From JAVBMO01 sp031552355 (GTDB taxonomy: Bacteria > Bacteroidota > Bacteroidia > Bacteroidales > P3), in the NCBI GenBank assembly GCA_031552355.1, contig JAVBMO010000023.1:1-5975 (forward strand): 5,975 bases of DNA, read 5' to 3'. Shown in pieces: positions 5,700 through 5,975 of this stretch. Numbering within the stretch: the first letter of the stretch is position 1; every line of letters starts with the position of its first letter. The notes beneath the pieces were generated by a model. That model saw only the letters and a program-made list of their open reading frames with translations. It had not been told where the DNA came from and made no database searches. The translations under genes and the position numbers were made by a program.

Positions 5700-5975
5700 T
5701 TCAACCATATCTTCAATTCCAAAGAAGAAATTGATGTCATTACTTTGACAGAGCAGTTCAGCCCTTTGTTTAAAATAGATGTGGCCATGAAAAACAGGAT
5801 TCAGGGTTCTTTTGAATTCCGCAAAGACCGTACAGTATCCTTGGCGTTTTCAAACAACCAATTGACCGATATTTCCAGAAATTCTGTAGTTGTGGGGCTT
5901 GGTTACCGCTTCAAAGATGTGGCATTCAGCGTAAGAGCATTGGGCAGCAAACAAGACTTCAAAAGCGATATTATC
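5700..5975 (+). pseudogene. sprA: 3' fragment of sprA, T9SS outer-membrane translocon gene (runs off window)
   Basis: The frame is open from after TGA 5697-5699 to the window end, 92 codons without a start that makes sense. From about 5718 it reads KEEIDVITLTEQFSPLF, then FEFRKDRTVSLAFSNNQL, TDISRNSVVVGLGYRFKD and VAFSVRALGSKQDFKSDI. This resembles the C-terminal part of SprA (Sov in Porphyromonas), the very large beta-barrel that forms the type IX secretion pore in the outer membrane: the ITEQFSPL segment, the R-K-[DS]-R-T-L-x-L-x-[FL] strand, NQLTE and the GxGYR strand. Full SprA proteins exceed 2,000 residues, and this segment lies within roughly the last 200. All upstream sequence in the window is IS debris, so this copy has lost its 5' part or has been separated from it. 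The rest of the 3' end lies outside the window. It could be a relic beside a complete sprA elsewhere. The family call is from recalled motifs. Confidence 0.7.

Overview
The window looks like chromosomal DNA of a Bacteroidota bacterium, probably a member of Bacteroidales or a close relative. The signs are a GldH lipoprotein gene, a piece of the type IX secretion (T9SS) translocon gene sprA, the long form of PurC, a lysC-lysA pair, and promoters matching the phylum-specific pattern TTTG-N19-TAnnTTTG. The DNA is AT-rich. No genus can be named from the sequence alone.

Layout: the left edge (2-136, + strand) holds the last 44 codons of what looks like an IS1-family transposase. It converges on gldH (176-655, - strand). 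purC (773-1720, - strand) lies upstream of gldH in the same orientation. A 188-bp divergent intergenic region then separates purC from the + strand pair lysC (1909-3237, aspartate kinase) and lysA (3238-4416, diaminopimelate decarboxylase). These two genes abut with no spacer and catalyse the first and last steps of the lysine/diaminopimelate pathway, which also feeds peptidoglycan synthesis.

From about 4420 to 5700 there is no intact gene. The stretch is a graveyard of insertion sequences. An IS4-family transposase remnant on the - strand (4466-5033) carries frameshifts and has lost the arginine of its YREK signature. The C-terminal half of an IS630-family DD34E transposase (5053-5592, - strand) follows. 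Beyond it, a short piece (5596-5661) appears to continue the IS4 reading frame. A 9-bp direct repeat (AAAGTATAG at 5026-5034 and 5597-5605) flanks the IS630 piece. Collapsing the repeat restores one continuous IS4 frame, so I infer that the IS630-like segment was inserted into an older IS4 copy.

The right edge (5700-5975, + strand) is a 92-codon open fragment that resembles the C-terminal region of SprA. It begins right after an in-frame stop and the IS debris, so the bulk of that sprA copy is missing upstream. The gene continues past the window end.

I found no defence system, CRISPR array, tRNA, rRNA or convincing riboswitch. The core genes are ordinary. The unusual content is the nested IS decay, the truncated sprA and the well-formed divergent promoters.
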